64,000 bases of DNA from Sanghuangporus weigelae (lineage: Eukaryota > Basidiomycota > Agaricomycetes > Hymenochaetales > Hymenochaetaceae): positions 1,116,001-1,180,000 of the forward strand of contig CP137318.1 in NCBI GenBank assembly GCA_033182465.1, read 5' to 3'. Below the pieces are notes generated by a model that was not told the origin of the DNA, ran no database searches, and saw only the letters and a list, made by a program, of their open reading frames with translations. A program made the position numbers and the translations under genes. Below, piece by piece: positions 50,347-61,887 of the stretch (within the stretch, counting starts at the first letter, position 1; each line of letters opens with the position of its first letter).

Positions 50347-51817
50347 TTATTGAACAAACTTGTGCCGCCATTCTCCGCCTTTGAATCGATTGGATAGGTC
50401 AACTTGAAAGACGTTCCCAGAATCGGGATACAGCTCCTGCCGCGAGGCATCGCCGCCAACCGCTCCACAGTGGGCCGTGGTAACAAATAGCTGATCATTA
50501 TTAGCTCCTAAAGCAGAGAAACGAATGTGGGGAAATGCGGAAGGAACAGTAAGCATATGCTTTCGTCCCCACGTAGACGGTGACTGGAAGTACCTCCAAA
50601 GCAGCAGGCGGTAATATTGAGTGCGGTAGGAAAATGCACTTCAAAGAGTATGGTAGATCCATCTGATGAGTGGCGGACGATCTTCGAGCCTCCCCATCTT
50701 TTGTTGTTACTTAGAATTAGATCAATTAATCCTCAAGACGTCACACTTACCGGGCACTCCAGATGCATCCTTCTAAAAAATACAAGTTGAGCGATTATTA
50801 ATGATAAACTTTATCTCCCAAGACGCACCATTGTCAATGCACAGCCCGTCTGGATAAGTCCCTCCGGGGAGTCCCAGCGCTAATGCGTCAATAAAGAGGC
50901 GTCTATTCGACAACTCGCCATCGTTGTAATCATACGCATAGATGCGATTCACCAAAGAGTCGGTGAGGTACCTGAGGGGAAGCACACAAGTTAGGATTTT
51001 GCCGAAGCCACAGATAAGCTACGCACATCGTCTTCTCATCAGCACTCCAACCGAGACCATTGCAGTCCTTGAATAAGGCAATGTGAGAAGCTTGAAAACA
51101 GCTTACAGAGCGCTCTTACAGTGAACGGTCCGGGATCGACGAGAGTTGCCGAGCCAGTGGTCGGGTCATACCGATACAGTTGACCAGGAATGTAAGGGTT
51201 CGACGAACGTATCGTTCCGGCGAAGAAGCGGCCGCGGCTATCGCAGGCACCGTCATTGAATCTGACGAATCCTGCATGGTCAGGTGGAAGGGGATTGCTG
51301 ACGTAGTTGAGTTTGCTGTTCGCTGGATCAATCAAGGCGAAACCTTGGGCGGCAGCACACGCCAACTAGAGGGTATGAGAAGCATCGTTTGACGATGGGC
51401 TTCGCGGGACTTACGCCCTGACTACCACGGCGAAGAGCAAGGCACGACACGGACTCTTCGAACTGGTCGATCGAGAGTTTGCTGGTGATTGTATTGAAGT
51501 GAAGGACCTTGATAGACTCGATGAGTAAGAACTTCCAGAAGGTAGATGTGCTACGTTGCCTGTTTCTTGACTATATCGACAAAGTGAAGGACAGCCGTAG
51601 TATCATCGTAAATGGGACCTATGGGGCAAAGTGGTTCTCAGTACAAGGCCACAACGGCTGGATTGCAGCAGGGCGTGTCACGCAAGGTGATGAAGTGGGG
51701 AAGGGAGACAAAGAGAGCGCAGTCACGATTCGCAAAAAAGGAACTACCTTCTCCTAGTTCACAGTTGCAAGAGATCAAGGGCCTGTCAACAGTGATACAG
51801 CAATCCGGAGACATCAT
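50347..51817 (-). CDS. SMP-30/gluconolactonase-like protein (regucalcin family)
   Basis: A six-bladed propeller protein of the SMP-30/LRE group; members are lactonases of sugar acids or related hydrolases, and the exact substrate is not shown. MMSPDCCITVDRPLIS begins the protein, followed by the conserved NCELGEGPIYDDTTAVLHFV. Further family blocks are SIDQFEESVSCLALRRGSQG, GFVRFNDGACDSRGRFFAGT (metal-site Asn and Asp), GQLYRYDPTTGSATLVD, KTMYLTDSLVNRIYAYDY, GTYPDGLCIDN (metal Asp), and near the end NNDQLFVTTAHCGAVGGDAS. It ends FKGGEWRHKFVQ. About seven introns of roughly 50 bases are needed; one early splice (near 51560) has alternative acceptors. Metal ligands are present, so it should be functional. 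Confidence 0.9.
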
Positions 51818-52173
51818 GTAGATGAGGGCAAACTGGTGCCCTGGGGGAGCACAACAGCGGCTTATAAGCTTTTGCCATTGGATCTAGATGGACCTTAGAG
51901 ATACCTGAATTGGCGAGATAGATCGTATTTGTCACGTGTATAGTAAACCAGTCGGATCATCGATGCTTGAACAGAGGAAGAAGCAGAACACTGGACACGC
52001 CTTCCTGATTTGGCTTTAGTTAAAGTCTATTAGTACTTGCATGGAGTTACATGGGCCAGTTCAGTAAGGTTGACATGCACAGTTCTAGGGAGCTGACATC
52101 ACGACGAATAGTGATTGGCTGACGCAAGAGCGTAATTATTGGTTGGAAGTACATGGAATGAGCAAAGATCGAA
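51818..52173. other. SMP-30 promoter and ACP1 3' region
   Basis: Both neighbouring genes are on the minus strand, so this spacer holds the SMP-30 gene promoter and the end of the acyl carrier protein gene. TATAAG reads on the minus strand at 51861-51866, about 45 bases before the SMP-30 start, and may be its TATA element. Nothing else stands out. Confidence 0.45.
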
Positions 52174-52795
52174 TTATTTAGCTGCGACATCCCGAGTAAG
52201 GCAGAGTTTATGAGAAGACATGTCGGAAGTCTTACCATCCGGAGTTTTGGCGATATAATCAATCGCTGGAAACGAGTAGCAACACAACATGAGTACAAGA
52301 AGCTTCAAATGGAGGATTAAAGCGGACTGACCTTGCTGAACAGTTTTGATTTCATCTGCCTCAGCATCGGGAATCTCAATACCGAACTCCTTCATGATCG
52401 TCGACATGATAAGCTTGTGTATACAGCTCACACGACACTGCACCATACCTCTTCGACAGCCATTACAACTTCTACTGCGTCTAAACTATCCAATCCGAGG
52501 TCCTCTGCAAATGCAGCTGTCTCGGACACCTGTGAAATAAAAATCCCACAGTCATAAAACATGTTTTGCTAGGCAGTACTGGACAGAAACTGACCTTCGA
52601 AGGGTCGACCTTCTCAAAAGACTTGACCACGTCGAAGATTCGCGCCTGAATGTCCGGTTTTGATAGGCCGGCCGACTCAGAATACCATGTACGCTGCAAT
52701 GCGAACGTCTGACGCATGAGTATGGCATTACGCGGAACAGTAACCGCGATGTGAGGCCGCGACGCGCAACGAAAAGCAGCACGCAAGAAGGACAT
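52174..52795 (-). CDS. ACP1: mitochondrial acyl carrier protein
   Basis: Carries the growing acyl chain in mitochondrial fatty acid synthesis, which feeds lipoic acid; it is also a subunit of complex I in filamentous fungi. MSFLRAAFRCASRPHIAVTV is an Arg-rich presequence. The mature part has PDIQARIFDVVKSFEKVDPS, then after an intron ETAAFAEDLGLDSLDAVEVV, where the Ser of DSLD carries the phosphopantetheine arm. It continues with GIEIPDAEADEIKTVQQ and ends AIDYIAKTPDAK after the last intron. It is full length with the key Ser present. It is paired head-to-head with the bL17m gene, 217 bases away. Confidence 0.95.
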
Positions 52796-53012
52796 GGTTT
52801 TCTGCTGAACAAACTTGAAGAGTGTTTTTGCGTGTCGGTGTTTGAAGGTCACGCCAGGTCACGCCTCGAATCGGCTCCTCCCGATCCTTTGTTTTCCAGA
52901 TTCAGGGCCGGTCTTCAGCTATCAGAACACGGTCAAACATCGTGCGTACAGTCCAATTCTCATCTTCATACAACATACAGCACCTAGGCCAAGACGACGG
53001 CCTTGACAAACA
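52796..53012. promoter_or_regulatory. divergent promoter shared by two mitochondrial genes
   Basis: These 217 bases separate the starts of the acyl carrier protein gene and the bL17m ribosomal protein gene, which point away from each other. Both products act in mitochondria. Joint control is plausible from the arrangement, not proven by a known motif. Confidence 0.55.
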
Positions 53013-54099
53013 ATGAAACATGGGGTAGCATTTCGGAAACTCTCACGGACCTCGTCCCACAGAATGCTCATGCTCCGGTAAGAGTCCGATAACCTGCTCC
53101 TCGTGTAACGGTCTAATTCTCAGCAGGAATATGGTCACGTCTCTCATAGAGCATGAACAGATCAAGACGACTCTTCCGAAGGCCAAGGAAGCTGCAAGAC
53201 TTGCAGAAAAGGTGTGATTGTTCTGTTTTCACAAAGCACCCAATAGCTAATACTGCTCTAGCTCATTACACTGGGCAAGAAAGGAGACTTGCCCGCGGCT
53301 CGAAAAGCGCAAGGTTTTCTACTCAGACACACTCTCATTCCGAAGGTATTTGGCGCTCTGGCACATCGGTACGTGAACCGGCCTGGTGGATACACGCGCA
53401 TCCACAAATTCGGAAATCGGAAGGGAGACAACGCGCCCCACGCTATTCTTGAACTCGTAGACAATCCGCGCGACTTGAAATTCGAGATGACCGCTCGAGC
53501 TATAGGCTGGGAGCTCCTAGGTAATGGGTTATCACGAGGGTCTGAACATGTCATCTCGAGGGGTGTTGGAGGTGTTGAGCGAGTTATCAAGTACGAAAAA
53601 GATGCAACGAAGCCGGGCGTTTTACGTGAGGGCCTTGGTGGCAGGCTGCGACGAATAACGCAGGGAAACTTGAAGAAAGTACTGCAATACAGACCAACTA
53701 CTGGACTCAATGATCTGAGTGCAAAAGTTGATGAGCACATAGTAAGTTTGAGATTTCTTCGATCAATTATACTTCGTTGACGTGATTGTACGATAGCAAC
53801 GCTTAATCGCAGAGCCTTTAAGCCACCCCAAGGTCCGTGAAGAGGTCGGGACAATTACAAACCTTGCAGAAGAACATCGAGCCAAATTGGCTGCAGCGTT
53901 TGAGGAGGGCAGCCAAACAAAACTCCACGCGGGAGATCGGTTACCAGCGTCAGACAAGAGTGCATCTTCTTTGGCGTACGGTTCTTTGAATAGACGACGT
54001 AACCCCGGGTTAGGACTTCCAGGAGCAGGATGGTTTGAGAGAGAACGCGAGAAGTTGAGGGAACGTGAACGCGAGCGGAGGACGTCCAGGGCTTTCTAA
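53013..54099 (+). CDS. MRPL8: mitochondrial large-subunit ribosomal protein bL17
   Basis: Component of the mitochondrial ribosome near the exit tunnel. The start MKHGVAFRKLSRTSSHRMLM is the canonical bL17 N-terminus. After two introns it continues RNMVTSLIEHEQIKTTLPKA, EAARLAEKLITLGKKGDLPA, and TLIPKVFGALAHRYVNRPGG with YTRIHKFGNRKGDNAP. This part matches bacterial L17 from end to end. A fungal C-terminal extension follows (about 53480-54099), rich in Arg and Glu and ending EREREKLRERERERRTSRAF. No classical presequence is seen, as is common for this protein. Introns lie near 53079-53127, 53211-53260 and 53741-53793. Confidence 0.94.
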
Positions 54100-54369
54100 C
54101 CAATAGGTAGTAGTACTTCCAGGATATCCTGATTTATTTCGATTTTCCACGACCATTGCCAAATATAGTAATTGCACCTATAATTGATCGGCAGCCAGTC
54201 TCCTTTACCGCTGACGGCTATGACGTTTGATATGAGCTATGCAATCCACCTTGTGCGATCCATCGCCTGGTACATAAAGCAATTATCGGTGAATTATGGA
54301 GATCTGTCTACTTTCCGTCCCAACATCGACATCCTGGCATAATAAAGCGTTTACGATCGTTTCAGAAAC

Positions 54370-56246
54370 ATGCAGGCTGCAGCAAATGCGGTTCAGAACG
54401 TGAGTTTCTCATCGACACTCCTGATCACGTTTACTCACTTCCTCTGCTTTCATGTTTAGCGAATGGGTCTAGTCCCGACCGACCTGTCGCACCATTACAA
54501 TGCTCGTACAGACGAAAATGGTTCACAAATGACCATGAAAGCCCTCGCATGGATGGGCACGAAACAAGTTTCTCTCATTGATGCACCCGTTCCGGACATC
54601 ACAGACCCTGATGACGTGATTGTCGCTATCACTGGGACAACCATTTGTGGCTCAGACCTTCATCTCTTCCATGAAGAGATCCTAACGTTGCAGAAAGGAG
54701 ATATTCTTGGCCATGAGGTATTCAATAAAGATTATTCGTCAAGTTTAATAAAATAATCGCTAATGTTTAGTTCATGGGAAAAGTGGACAAAGTTGGTCCT
54801 AATGTCAAAAAATTCAAGCCTGGAGACCGCGTGGTCGTCTCGTTCCAGATTGCTTGCGGGAAATGTGAATATTGTCAGAAAAAATTATCTTCTTTCTGTG
54901 ATCGTACAAACGATTCTTCGTATGTGTCGTTATCCATCTCTGTTCTTATCGTTTGGCTGACCGAGAACTGCTACACCGACGACAGACTCATGAACGCTAT
55001 GTATGGTGTACGAGCCTTCCCTTTCATTTATAGAAGCTCGTCGTTCATTCTCGTTGTAGCACAGAGACGCAGGATTTTTCGGCTACTCCCATCTTACCGG
55101 CGGATTTGCAGGTGGTCAGGCAGAATATGTTCGTGTCCCGTTTGGAGATGTAAATCTCCTTAGTATCCCAGACAACGTGAAAGACGAGGAAGCTCTCTAT
55201 TTATCGGATGTGCTACCCACTTCATTCCACGCAGTTGTGGATACAGGGGTCAAAGATGGGGACGTCGTCGGAGTTTGGGTGGGATTACTTTTTTCCCTGT
55301 GATTGGCCATGCAATGGGACTTCTGACCATCGTGTGCGTATAAAGGGTCTTGGGCCGATTGGTCAGCTAGTTTGTCGCTGGGCAAAGTTGAAGGGTGCGA
55401 AGCGCGTGATTGGCATTGATTATGTTCCCGAGCGTCTGGCGTTTGCTGCGGAGAAATCGGGTGTTGAGCCCCTCAACTTCGCCGAACATAAGGATGTTGT
55501 CAAGCGTATCCAAGAGCTGGTTCCAGGCGGTCTTGATGTCGCTATTGATTGCGGTACAAAGTTCCAATGTTGTCTTCGTTCTCGCATTACTGACGTACGC
55601 TCGTCTTTAAAAGGTACATTCCATCAGCCAAAAACGATTACGCACAAAATACAGAAGGCGCTGATGCTAGAAACTGATGTCTCAGAGTATGTTTCGTCTT
55701 GGAAAGACCTTTGCGTATTTCTCATGGGATGGGAATCTGTTTGACAGGATTGTGAATGAAATGCTCATGAGCGTCCGCAAGATGGGCCGTTGCGGTATCA
55801 TCGCGGCATAGTATGCAGCTCATTTTTTCCCTCTCTTCGGCTCAGCGGCTAAGTTGCTCACCGCCATCTTAGCGCTGGATTCACAAATGGATTCAACATT
55901 GGCGCTCTGATGGAAAAGGGAGTTCGTCTTATCGGTAATGGGCAGGCGCCTGTCCACTTGTATTGGGAGACTATCCTCAACGACTACATAATTCCGGGAA
56001 AGTTTGATCCCACATTGTACGTAACCCATTCCGCTATCACAAAAATGATGATTCTAAGTATCGCCGCCTTTTCGTAGCATTGTCACTCACCGCGTGCCAC
56101 TTGAGGATATGGTGGAGCTCTATGACGCCTTTGACAAACGCACGTCTGGTGTCTTGAAAGTTTTCGTAGAGACGCGCTTCTCATCACCACCATCTCCGGA
56201 TTGTCCGACGACTAGTCGTGTTAAAGACTGGGCTAATCAGGATTAA
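54370..56246 (+). CDS. zinc-dependent alcohol dehydrogenase (formaldehyde dehydrogenase-like)
   Basis: A medium-chain dehydrogenase. The start MQAAANAVQN is spliced to RMGLVPTDLSHHYNAR. The catalytic zinc site shows TICGSDLHLFHEE and GDILGHEF; structural zinc Cys residues are in ACGKCEYCQKKLSSFC. The NAD-binding fold has DGDVVGVWGLGPIGQLVCRW and RVIGIDYVPERLAFA. Later blocks are VPGGLDVAIDCGT, KIQKALMLETDVSEIVNEML, KMGRCGIIAA and FTNGFNIGALMEKGVRLIGN. The protein ends VKDWANQD. The long middle and end resemble glutathione-independent formaldehyde dehydrogenases, but alcohol substrates are equally possible. Several exons are short. One donor, after GVW, reads GTGGGA. All zinc ligands are present. 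Confidence 0.9.
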
Positions 56247-57402
56247 AGTATAAGGTGTAATCAATCGTAAATCATACGCGTTAAAACATGTATTATTGTA
56301 TTTAGCCTCAGTATATTGTAACACGAGTCATATGAACAAGTACACAAACAAAATGAAAGGGCTACTTCGAACCTGAAGGTCCGGACTGCTTTTAAGTATG
56401 AAAGCCCCAACTTGAAGTTACGATAAATACTGTAATCACACCCAGAAAACATTTTACTTGTCACGTGCCTGATTTCTGCTTTTGCAGCATAATGGACTAG
56501 AGGCCACCACACGTTTACACTGCTTTTAAATATCAGCGGAATCCTGAAAAACTTCAAGAAGTTGTCGTGGATGATCAAGGGGAAACACAGCCGTCCGCCC
56601 TGGACATGTGTCAAACAATGCGTCTTCAGCGCGGATGCCTCGTGGTAATGAGGTAGTGGCTTCGAGGAATACACCCGTATTATCTCGAAAGTTTCTCTTT
56701 ACGGGTTCAGAAAAGACCCGTTCCTTATGACGAGACGGCCGTCATGCTCTTAAGTTCGTCAACACGCATGGGACATGTGGCCTATCTACCCTTCTTCGAC
56801 ATGCTCAGCTCTCCCACTCCGTTCAGAGCAGCACCGACAATTTCGCCCCGCAGTTCAAATCCGAGGCATGAAGCGGCACAAATGGGGAAAATGGATGCAA
56901 CTGTAATTCATTCACATGCGGACAAAGCACGGCAGTTGACCAATACCATTAGGCCAGAAACTCAGAACTCCAAGAAGAAAGGTCCAAGCAAGGTCAGTTG
57001 GGTTGGGCTTCGCCCCTTCTTTCTCCCAGCGGCTACCCGTCGAGGTCTGCCAGGGGTATCATATGATGCCGAACGGGTCCGACAGATAATTCATCGATGC
57101 TGGCGAATGCCGCTGTATCCGTGTCTGTCCTGAGCCTCCTTGCTGCACGGATCGACGTGGACTGTTCGTCTCTCCAGAGAGGTAATATATATACGTTGGA
57201 AACGAAGGCACTAAACGGCTGTGGAGGTTCAATAAAGATTGTGTGCGGAAACGAGGGCGGATGCGCTGATTTGCCGAGCCATGCGTGATTAGAGGGGTAT
57301 CGTGAGGGTATAGAACTCTGAAATTTGATCCGGAGTCAGTCTATTGTGTCTGAAAGTTTATTTTAATGTCACTGACCGCTCTGACACGTTGCTAGAGGGA
57401 CA
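56247..57402. other. 1.2 kb region with two doubtful small frames
   Basis: Two ATG-started plus-strand frames lie here: 56744-57133 (129 codons, no recognised domain) and 57097-57288 (63 codons, with a hydrophobic start MLANAAVSVSVLSLLAARID and four later Cys). The second could be a small secreted protein, but neither is supported well enough to call. Two hairpins lie at 56701-56721 (arms acgggt/acccgt) and 56727-56745 (arms atgacg/cgtcat). Confidence 0.35.
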
Positions 57403-57858
57403 TCAGGGGTCGCTATAGTCGAACAGGCAAAACCGCGTTTCTCGAAAATGTCGGTCGACAGTGATCCCATTTACAGGCGTCCGCGCACGAGAGGTGACGT
57501 ACTGCGGAGGCCAAGGTGACGAACCTGGCAGGAAAATCTGTGATAGACCGCAAACGACATCTCGCCAAGCTCGTGCACTAATTTTTAGGCAATGGAAGAG
57601 AGTTAGTAACATTTTTTTGAGTTGACCAGAAGATATATTGTCTACTGACGTTATGTTTACGACTTTGGACTTTGTTTTGAGGGTGTACTTGTACGTATCG
57701 CCAGCGTCTAGTACAAGTGACATGGTCTCTCCTGGATTGAGGAGAATAATCCTATTTGACGGACGCCCATAGTCTCGAAGTAATTGAACGGTTGCAGAGT
57801 CATGAGTGTCGTTTGTAAAATCGAGAATCACTTCATATGACTGAGAGATGGAGGGCAT
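57403..57858 (-). CDS. small conserved fungal protein, function unknown
   Basis: Two exons, with an intron near 57573-57647, give about 127 residues. MPSISQSYEVILDFTNDTHD, VQLLRDYGRPSNRIILLNPG, ETMSLVLDAGDTYKYTLKTK and ARAWRDVVCGLSQIF form blocks that I recognise from unnamed fungal proteins. The blocks look like beta strands of a small sandwich. No signal peptide is visible, and no function is known to me. The splice is supported because the two sides of the ARAWRD block join in phase. TATAAA at 58029-58034 on the minus strand may be its TATA element. Confidence 0.72.
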   Translation of the reverse strand: MPSISQSYEVILDFTNDTHDSATVQLLRDYGRPSNRIILLNPGETMSLVLDAGDTYKYTLKTKSKVVNITSVDNISSGQLKKMLLTLFHCLKISARAWRDVVCGLSQIFLPGSSPWPPQYVTSRARTPVNGITVDRHFRETRFCLFDYSDP

Positions 57859-60503
57859 CGTAAGGACACTCGAGAAAGAAGACGCAAGTCTCGGCGGTGT
57901 GAGAGGCGACGAGTATGAGAAGTAGTAAAGTGAATATAGTTTAGCAGGGTGTCAGTCCGGCCTTTGAGAAGTAGCTCGCGGCCCGACTAAGCTCGAACGG
58001 GAAGCCCGCAAAGTTCGAGAGAAGGCGCTTTATAGAGACATGGACACAGAGATGCCCTGGAAAGGGTGCTATAGACAGAAGCCCAGGCTACGAATTTGGA
58101 GGACTGAGCTGCTGTGCACGTTTTCACCACTATTGTCGTGTAGGTAGGTGATGAATTGTGACTAAAAGTGACAGCACTATGGGAAAACGCGCAGTCTATT
58201 GTTCTGCGGTGATCATTCAGATTTGAAGGCTTGCCGCAACCGTCGCAGAGCCATAGGCCTGTTCGCATAGCCGGCGCGTTTCAAGTCATTTCTTCCGTTG
58301 TTTGCTCAAAGAGGTCCCTCTCAGTTTAAAAGAAACCTTATGCTTATGTCTTGCCGGGCCAAATAAGGAAATGGATTCCGAGTCAAATATTCGACTCACA
58401 AATTCATTCTTTCAGAAACAGATCTGGTCCATTCATCATCCGGGAATCGAGAATCCTTTCTTTTGATCCCTCGGCAACAGATCGTTCATTGTGTCACGGT
58501 CTATAAATTGTAACCGAGTCTGCTTCGTCTCTTTTGTTGTGCTTGCTTCACGAAGGCTCGTGGAAGGGTCAGACGACCATTGTCCCAAGTAAGTCGGGCT
58601 GTGCATCGTTTTGGAACGAACGGAACCTAAAGGTAAGAGTACTATCTTGTTCGTTTTGTCGATGCGCTTTCAAGTTCTCTCTCGGTGCTGTCTGTGGGAC
58701 TCAGAGAGCTTGGTTTAGGTGAGGCATGACTTACATACACTACACGCAAATGATTAGGCGTTCTTTTGCGAGCCTTGACTTGGTGTCATTAACGGTGAAT
58801 GTGCGATCTGTTCCATCAGGAAAAATGGGATGTTCGGAAGGCCTTAGAATAGACAGAATTCGGAGAATTTGGGATGAAATTCCGTGTATTCTAAAAAATT
58901 CCCATCTCTCAGATACCCCATTCCATGTTCCAAGCCATTCCGAAAAATTCTAAGATATTCTTAAGTATTTTTTTGATCAATTTTCAATTGGCACACGATA
59001 AAATACAAATCAGTACAATGCATATATTGAAAGGTATTCGATATACAAAAATCCAGTGTAACACTACGGTATTGTGTACATTATATACAGAATGAATCTC
59101 ACTCAGGTTCATGCAAATGTATCTTTTCAGGGGCCAAAGCAAGAGGTGAGTTCTTGTTCTTACGCTGCTGTTATGCGGACGTCTAACGCAGCCATTCACA
59201 GAACACTTGAAAAACTGCCATCAGCACATAGTTGTTAGGCGGTGAGACTAACAGATGTTGATCTCGAGGCGGCCGACACAACAACAAACAACAGGCTAAA
59301 CGCGAGTTGCCGAGCTAGACGCAAGCTATGTCGAAGTGAAGGTAAGTAGAATTCAGCAAACTAGTAGTACAAGAGTAGGTACCTATGTCGAAGTGAAGGT
59401 AAGTAGAATAGAAAGACAAGGAGACGAAGGAGTCAACCTAGCTACTTATATACACTTTGAACGTGTGAAAGGTCTACTCTAATAAGGAATCACATGGTGA
59501 AGGAGTGGAGTGATTAGTGAGCGTCTTAGTCGGAAGGAACGGATTTAGTCATGGTGCATGAGTAAAGATGAATAAGCCATGACGGAGCGAACGGGATTAG
59601 TAAAAACAGATGAGTAATGTAAAAAGAAGAATATTAAAATGAATGATGACGTAATAAAAGAAAAGGAAAATGTTCAAGTCCTAACAATAGTCTCATTCAT
59701 TACCTGAATGCATTGTTGATCAGAGAGGATGAATGAGATAGATGGACATCTTGTCAGGAGAAAGCTGGAGTAACAGTGATCTGCGTGAGTTGCCATTCAT
59801 GGCTAATTTTCAATCTCCGACGCAAATCGCGCGGACGCGCGGCTTTTGGCTGTGGTAACAGGCAGTCACACAGGCAAGGTGACAGGAAAGTGACAGCCAA
59901 TGTTAGGACCAGTGTTTTTAGACGAGGTGGTCAGTCTAAGCGTACCGGAACAAGTCCCTGCTTATTCCTTCTGATGATAATTGATTGGAGACGGAACGAA
60001 GGTTATAGATGTACTACTTTAGAAGCGAGCGATGGGCTCAAGCTTGACCTCAGTAGTAGAACAGGGTTTCAATCAAAGGGTACAGTTTTCGATTGAGAGT
60101 GCAAAATAATTTTGCTGAGGGACAATGCCCCGCTCAGCTGGCCCTTAAATAACCTATTTACTAAATAGTACCGACTACCTATTACTACCGACTACAGCCT
60201 TGCTATTGGTCTAGACAATATGTTTTCTCTGACACCAGTACTCTACTCTGGTGCCAACACCGATACTTTCCTCTAGTGTTGAATCACAATATTTCTACCA
60301 TATTAGGAGGGTTTGTTTGAGTCCTACTACCCCGATGCTTCGAGAAGCTTCTTCCGTGCTTCCTCCGATCTGCAATCGTTATCACATGTTAATCTCTCCT
60401 TATCTTTACCCCGCGATCCTTCTCCGTTCCTAGACGGGTTCCCATGATAGTTGCCAAACTATCGCTTCTCTGGCGCTCCGTTCCCCGGCCGAGCTTCTGC
60501 CGC
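57859..60503. other. 2.6 kb AT-rich and repeat-bearing region
   Basis: No gene is supported. The sequence becomes AT-rich after 58.4 kb, with a cluster of ATTCC-like pentamers at about 58875-58945. A tandem duplication lies at 59326-59409. From about 59250 to 59690 the sequence is purine-rich, begins TGTTG and ends TAACA, with a TATA-like element near 59446, which is compatible with a solitary long terminal repeat of the Ty1/Copia type, but no target duplication is seen. A 15-base perfect palindrome, gcaaaataattttgc, lies at 60100-60114. Confidence 0.4.
59326..59409 (+). repeat. 27-base direct repeat with 57-base period
   Basis: ctatgtcgaagtgaaggtaa and the next seven bases occur at 59326-59352 and again at 59383-59409. 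The copies are identical, which points to a recent duplication. It sits inside the purine-rich block that may be a terminal repeat. Confidence 0.7.
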
Positions 60504-61415
60504 TTAATCCTCGATCATGGGGGAGATAGTGATACTGGGGTTCGAGATTGGCAGTGCCTGCCGATCTTCTTCCGGCAGCCGAGTGTACTCCGCTACACTC
60601 CTTCTGTGCCTCGCTGCAACTTCAATGTCCGATAGTTGTAGTCCCGCACCCGTGGTTAGCCGTAGCCTCTGTCCAAAGTGCTCACGGCCATTCCACTCGT
60701 CAACTGTAATTACCCCTGGCTCTGATGTTCGCCAGGCCTGCATTAAGCGTTCTATCGCTTCTTCCATAAGGTGTTCAATGTCCGAAGGCGGCCGTTTATA
60801 AACTGGCCAATCAACTTCCACTGTCGTGTGAGTGCATAAGGTCTGGTGTCGATGCTGATTGATCCATGCTCGCACGCCAACCTTCAATGCATACACATCC
60901 CTATCGCTAAGCCATATGGATACCTCATGGTCGTATGCGCTCATTCCGCGGTTCGGTAATGGTTGGTCTTCCATTTGTTCCGAAGGTCCAGGCTTATGCC
61001 GAATCTTGACATCGGCTGCCTCCCTTGATACTAACCGTTCCATGAAGTTCTTCATGAGCCATTCCGAGAGTACCCAGCTTCGTTGGTAGGCCAAGTAACA
61101 ATTGGCGCATACCAAGCTTTCGTGTACAAGTCTTCTAGTTGCACCACGCCGATAATGTCTTCGTTGCAGGAGTTCCGTATACCTTGCGACATTCCTTTCT
61201 TCCATCGCCGCCAGACTGCGTTCCGGCGGTGGAGTATGTCCAATGTGCATATTAGTTAGTCCTAATTGCAAATCATTAGAGTCCTCCGTGTCTTCTCCAG
61301 ACGATCCGTGGTTTGCTACTCTTGAGTCACCACCACTGTTCTGCCGTAGTAGCCTTTCGAAATAGTCTTGATTTGGCATCGCAACTCGGTGTGTAAAATT
61401 TAGCCCACGCCGCAT
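60504..61415 (-). CDS. uncharacterised 303-residue single-exon protein
   Basis: An uninterrupted frame from ATG 61415 (MRRGLNFTHRVAMPNQ) to 60504. I do not recognise a domain. It is rich in Arg and Glu, with a likely helical region at VARYTELLQRRHYRRGATRR, a Cys pair in SLVCANCYLA, and a C-terminal part containing VDWPVYKRPPSDIEHLMEEA then ITVDEWNGREHFGQRLRLTT. A frame this long without a stop in this region is unlikely by chance. Its intronless form, repeat-rich setting and lack of known family suggest a mobile-element or other accessory origin. It points away from the frame at 61888. Function is unknown. Confidence 0.5.
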   Translation of the reverse strand: MRRGLNFTHRVAMPNQDYFERLLRQNSGGDSRVANHGSSGEDTEDSNDLQLGLTNMHIGHTPPPERSLAAMEERNVARYTELLQRRHYRRGATRRLVHESLVCANCYLAYQRSWVLSEWLMKNFMERLVSREAADVKIRHKPGPSEQMEDQPLPNRGMSAYDHEVSIWLSDRDVYALKVGVRAWINQHRHQTLCTHTTVEVDWPVYKRPPSDIEHLMEEAIERLMQAWRTSEPGVITVDEWNGREHFGQRLRLTTGAGLQLSDIEVAARHRRSVAEYTRLPEEDRQALPISNPSITISPMIED

Positions 61416-61887
61416 TAGATAACCACAATTTTCGTAACAGCCAAGAGCCGCGATTTTGCCAAGATGCGGTCTCTAAGGCCGCGGCTGGCACCAAACACAG
61501 CCTAATTGATAGAATCTACAGCTATATACAGGCATTTTGAAAGGATCCGCTCAAAAACTCGCATCAGGATCGACACGATCAACAGATCTACACGATCAGC
61601 TTTCCAAACGCGACCGGTAACCAAGCCAGCTATCAAAGGCCCAAGCAATCGAGCGGCCTAGGCAACAGTAACCCGTTACCACCCGAGCGCTAGAAGCACC
61701 GAAGCGGATACGTAATCCCGCTAACAGCTAACACCGCCGACCGCCTATTACCGCGGACTACCACTCTAACGCCGCCGACCAAGCAACCAGAGCGACCTCG
61801 ATCAAAAGAAGCGATCAAACTTCTTAGAAGTCCAGAAGCACAACTACTAAAGCCTAAACGCTAAAAGGCTAAAGGCTAATAAGGTTT
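61416..61887. promoter_or_regulatory. 472-base spacer between two divergent unknown frames
   Basis: The spacer separates outward-facing starts at 61415 and 61888, so it could serve as a shared promoter. The last 40 bases repeat a ctaaa/ggctaa theme (about 61848-61882). Its base use differs from the housekeeping spacers; short cgatc and gacc words recur. No known site is recognised. Confidence 0.35.

Noticed and set aside
53258-53854. 198-codon minus-strand frame across the bL17m gene
   Set aside because: It is antisense to a clearly conserved ribosomal protein exon and has no recognisable domain.
56744-57288. Two overlapping small plus-strand frames as a secreted protein gene
   Set aside because: The signal-like start at 57097 is suggestive, but the frame is only 63 codons and no splice joins it to anything convincing.
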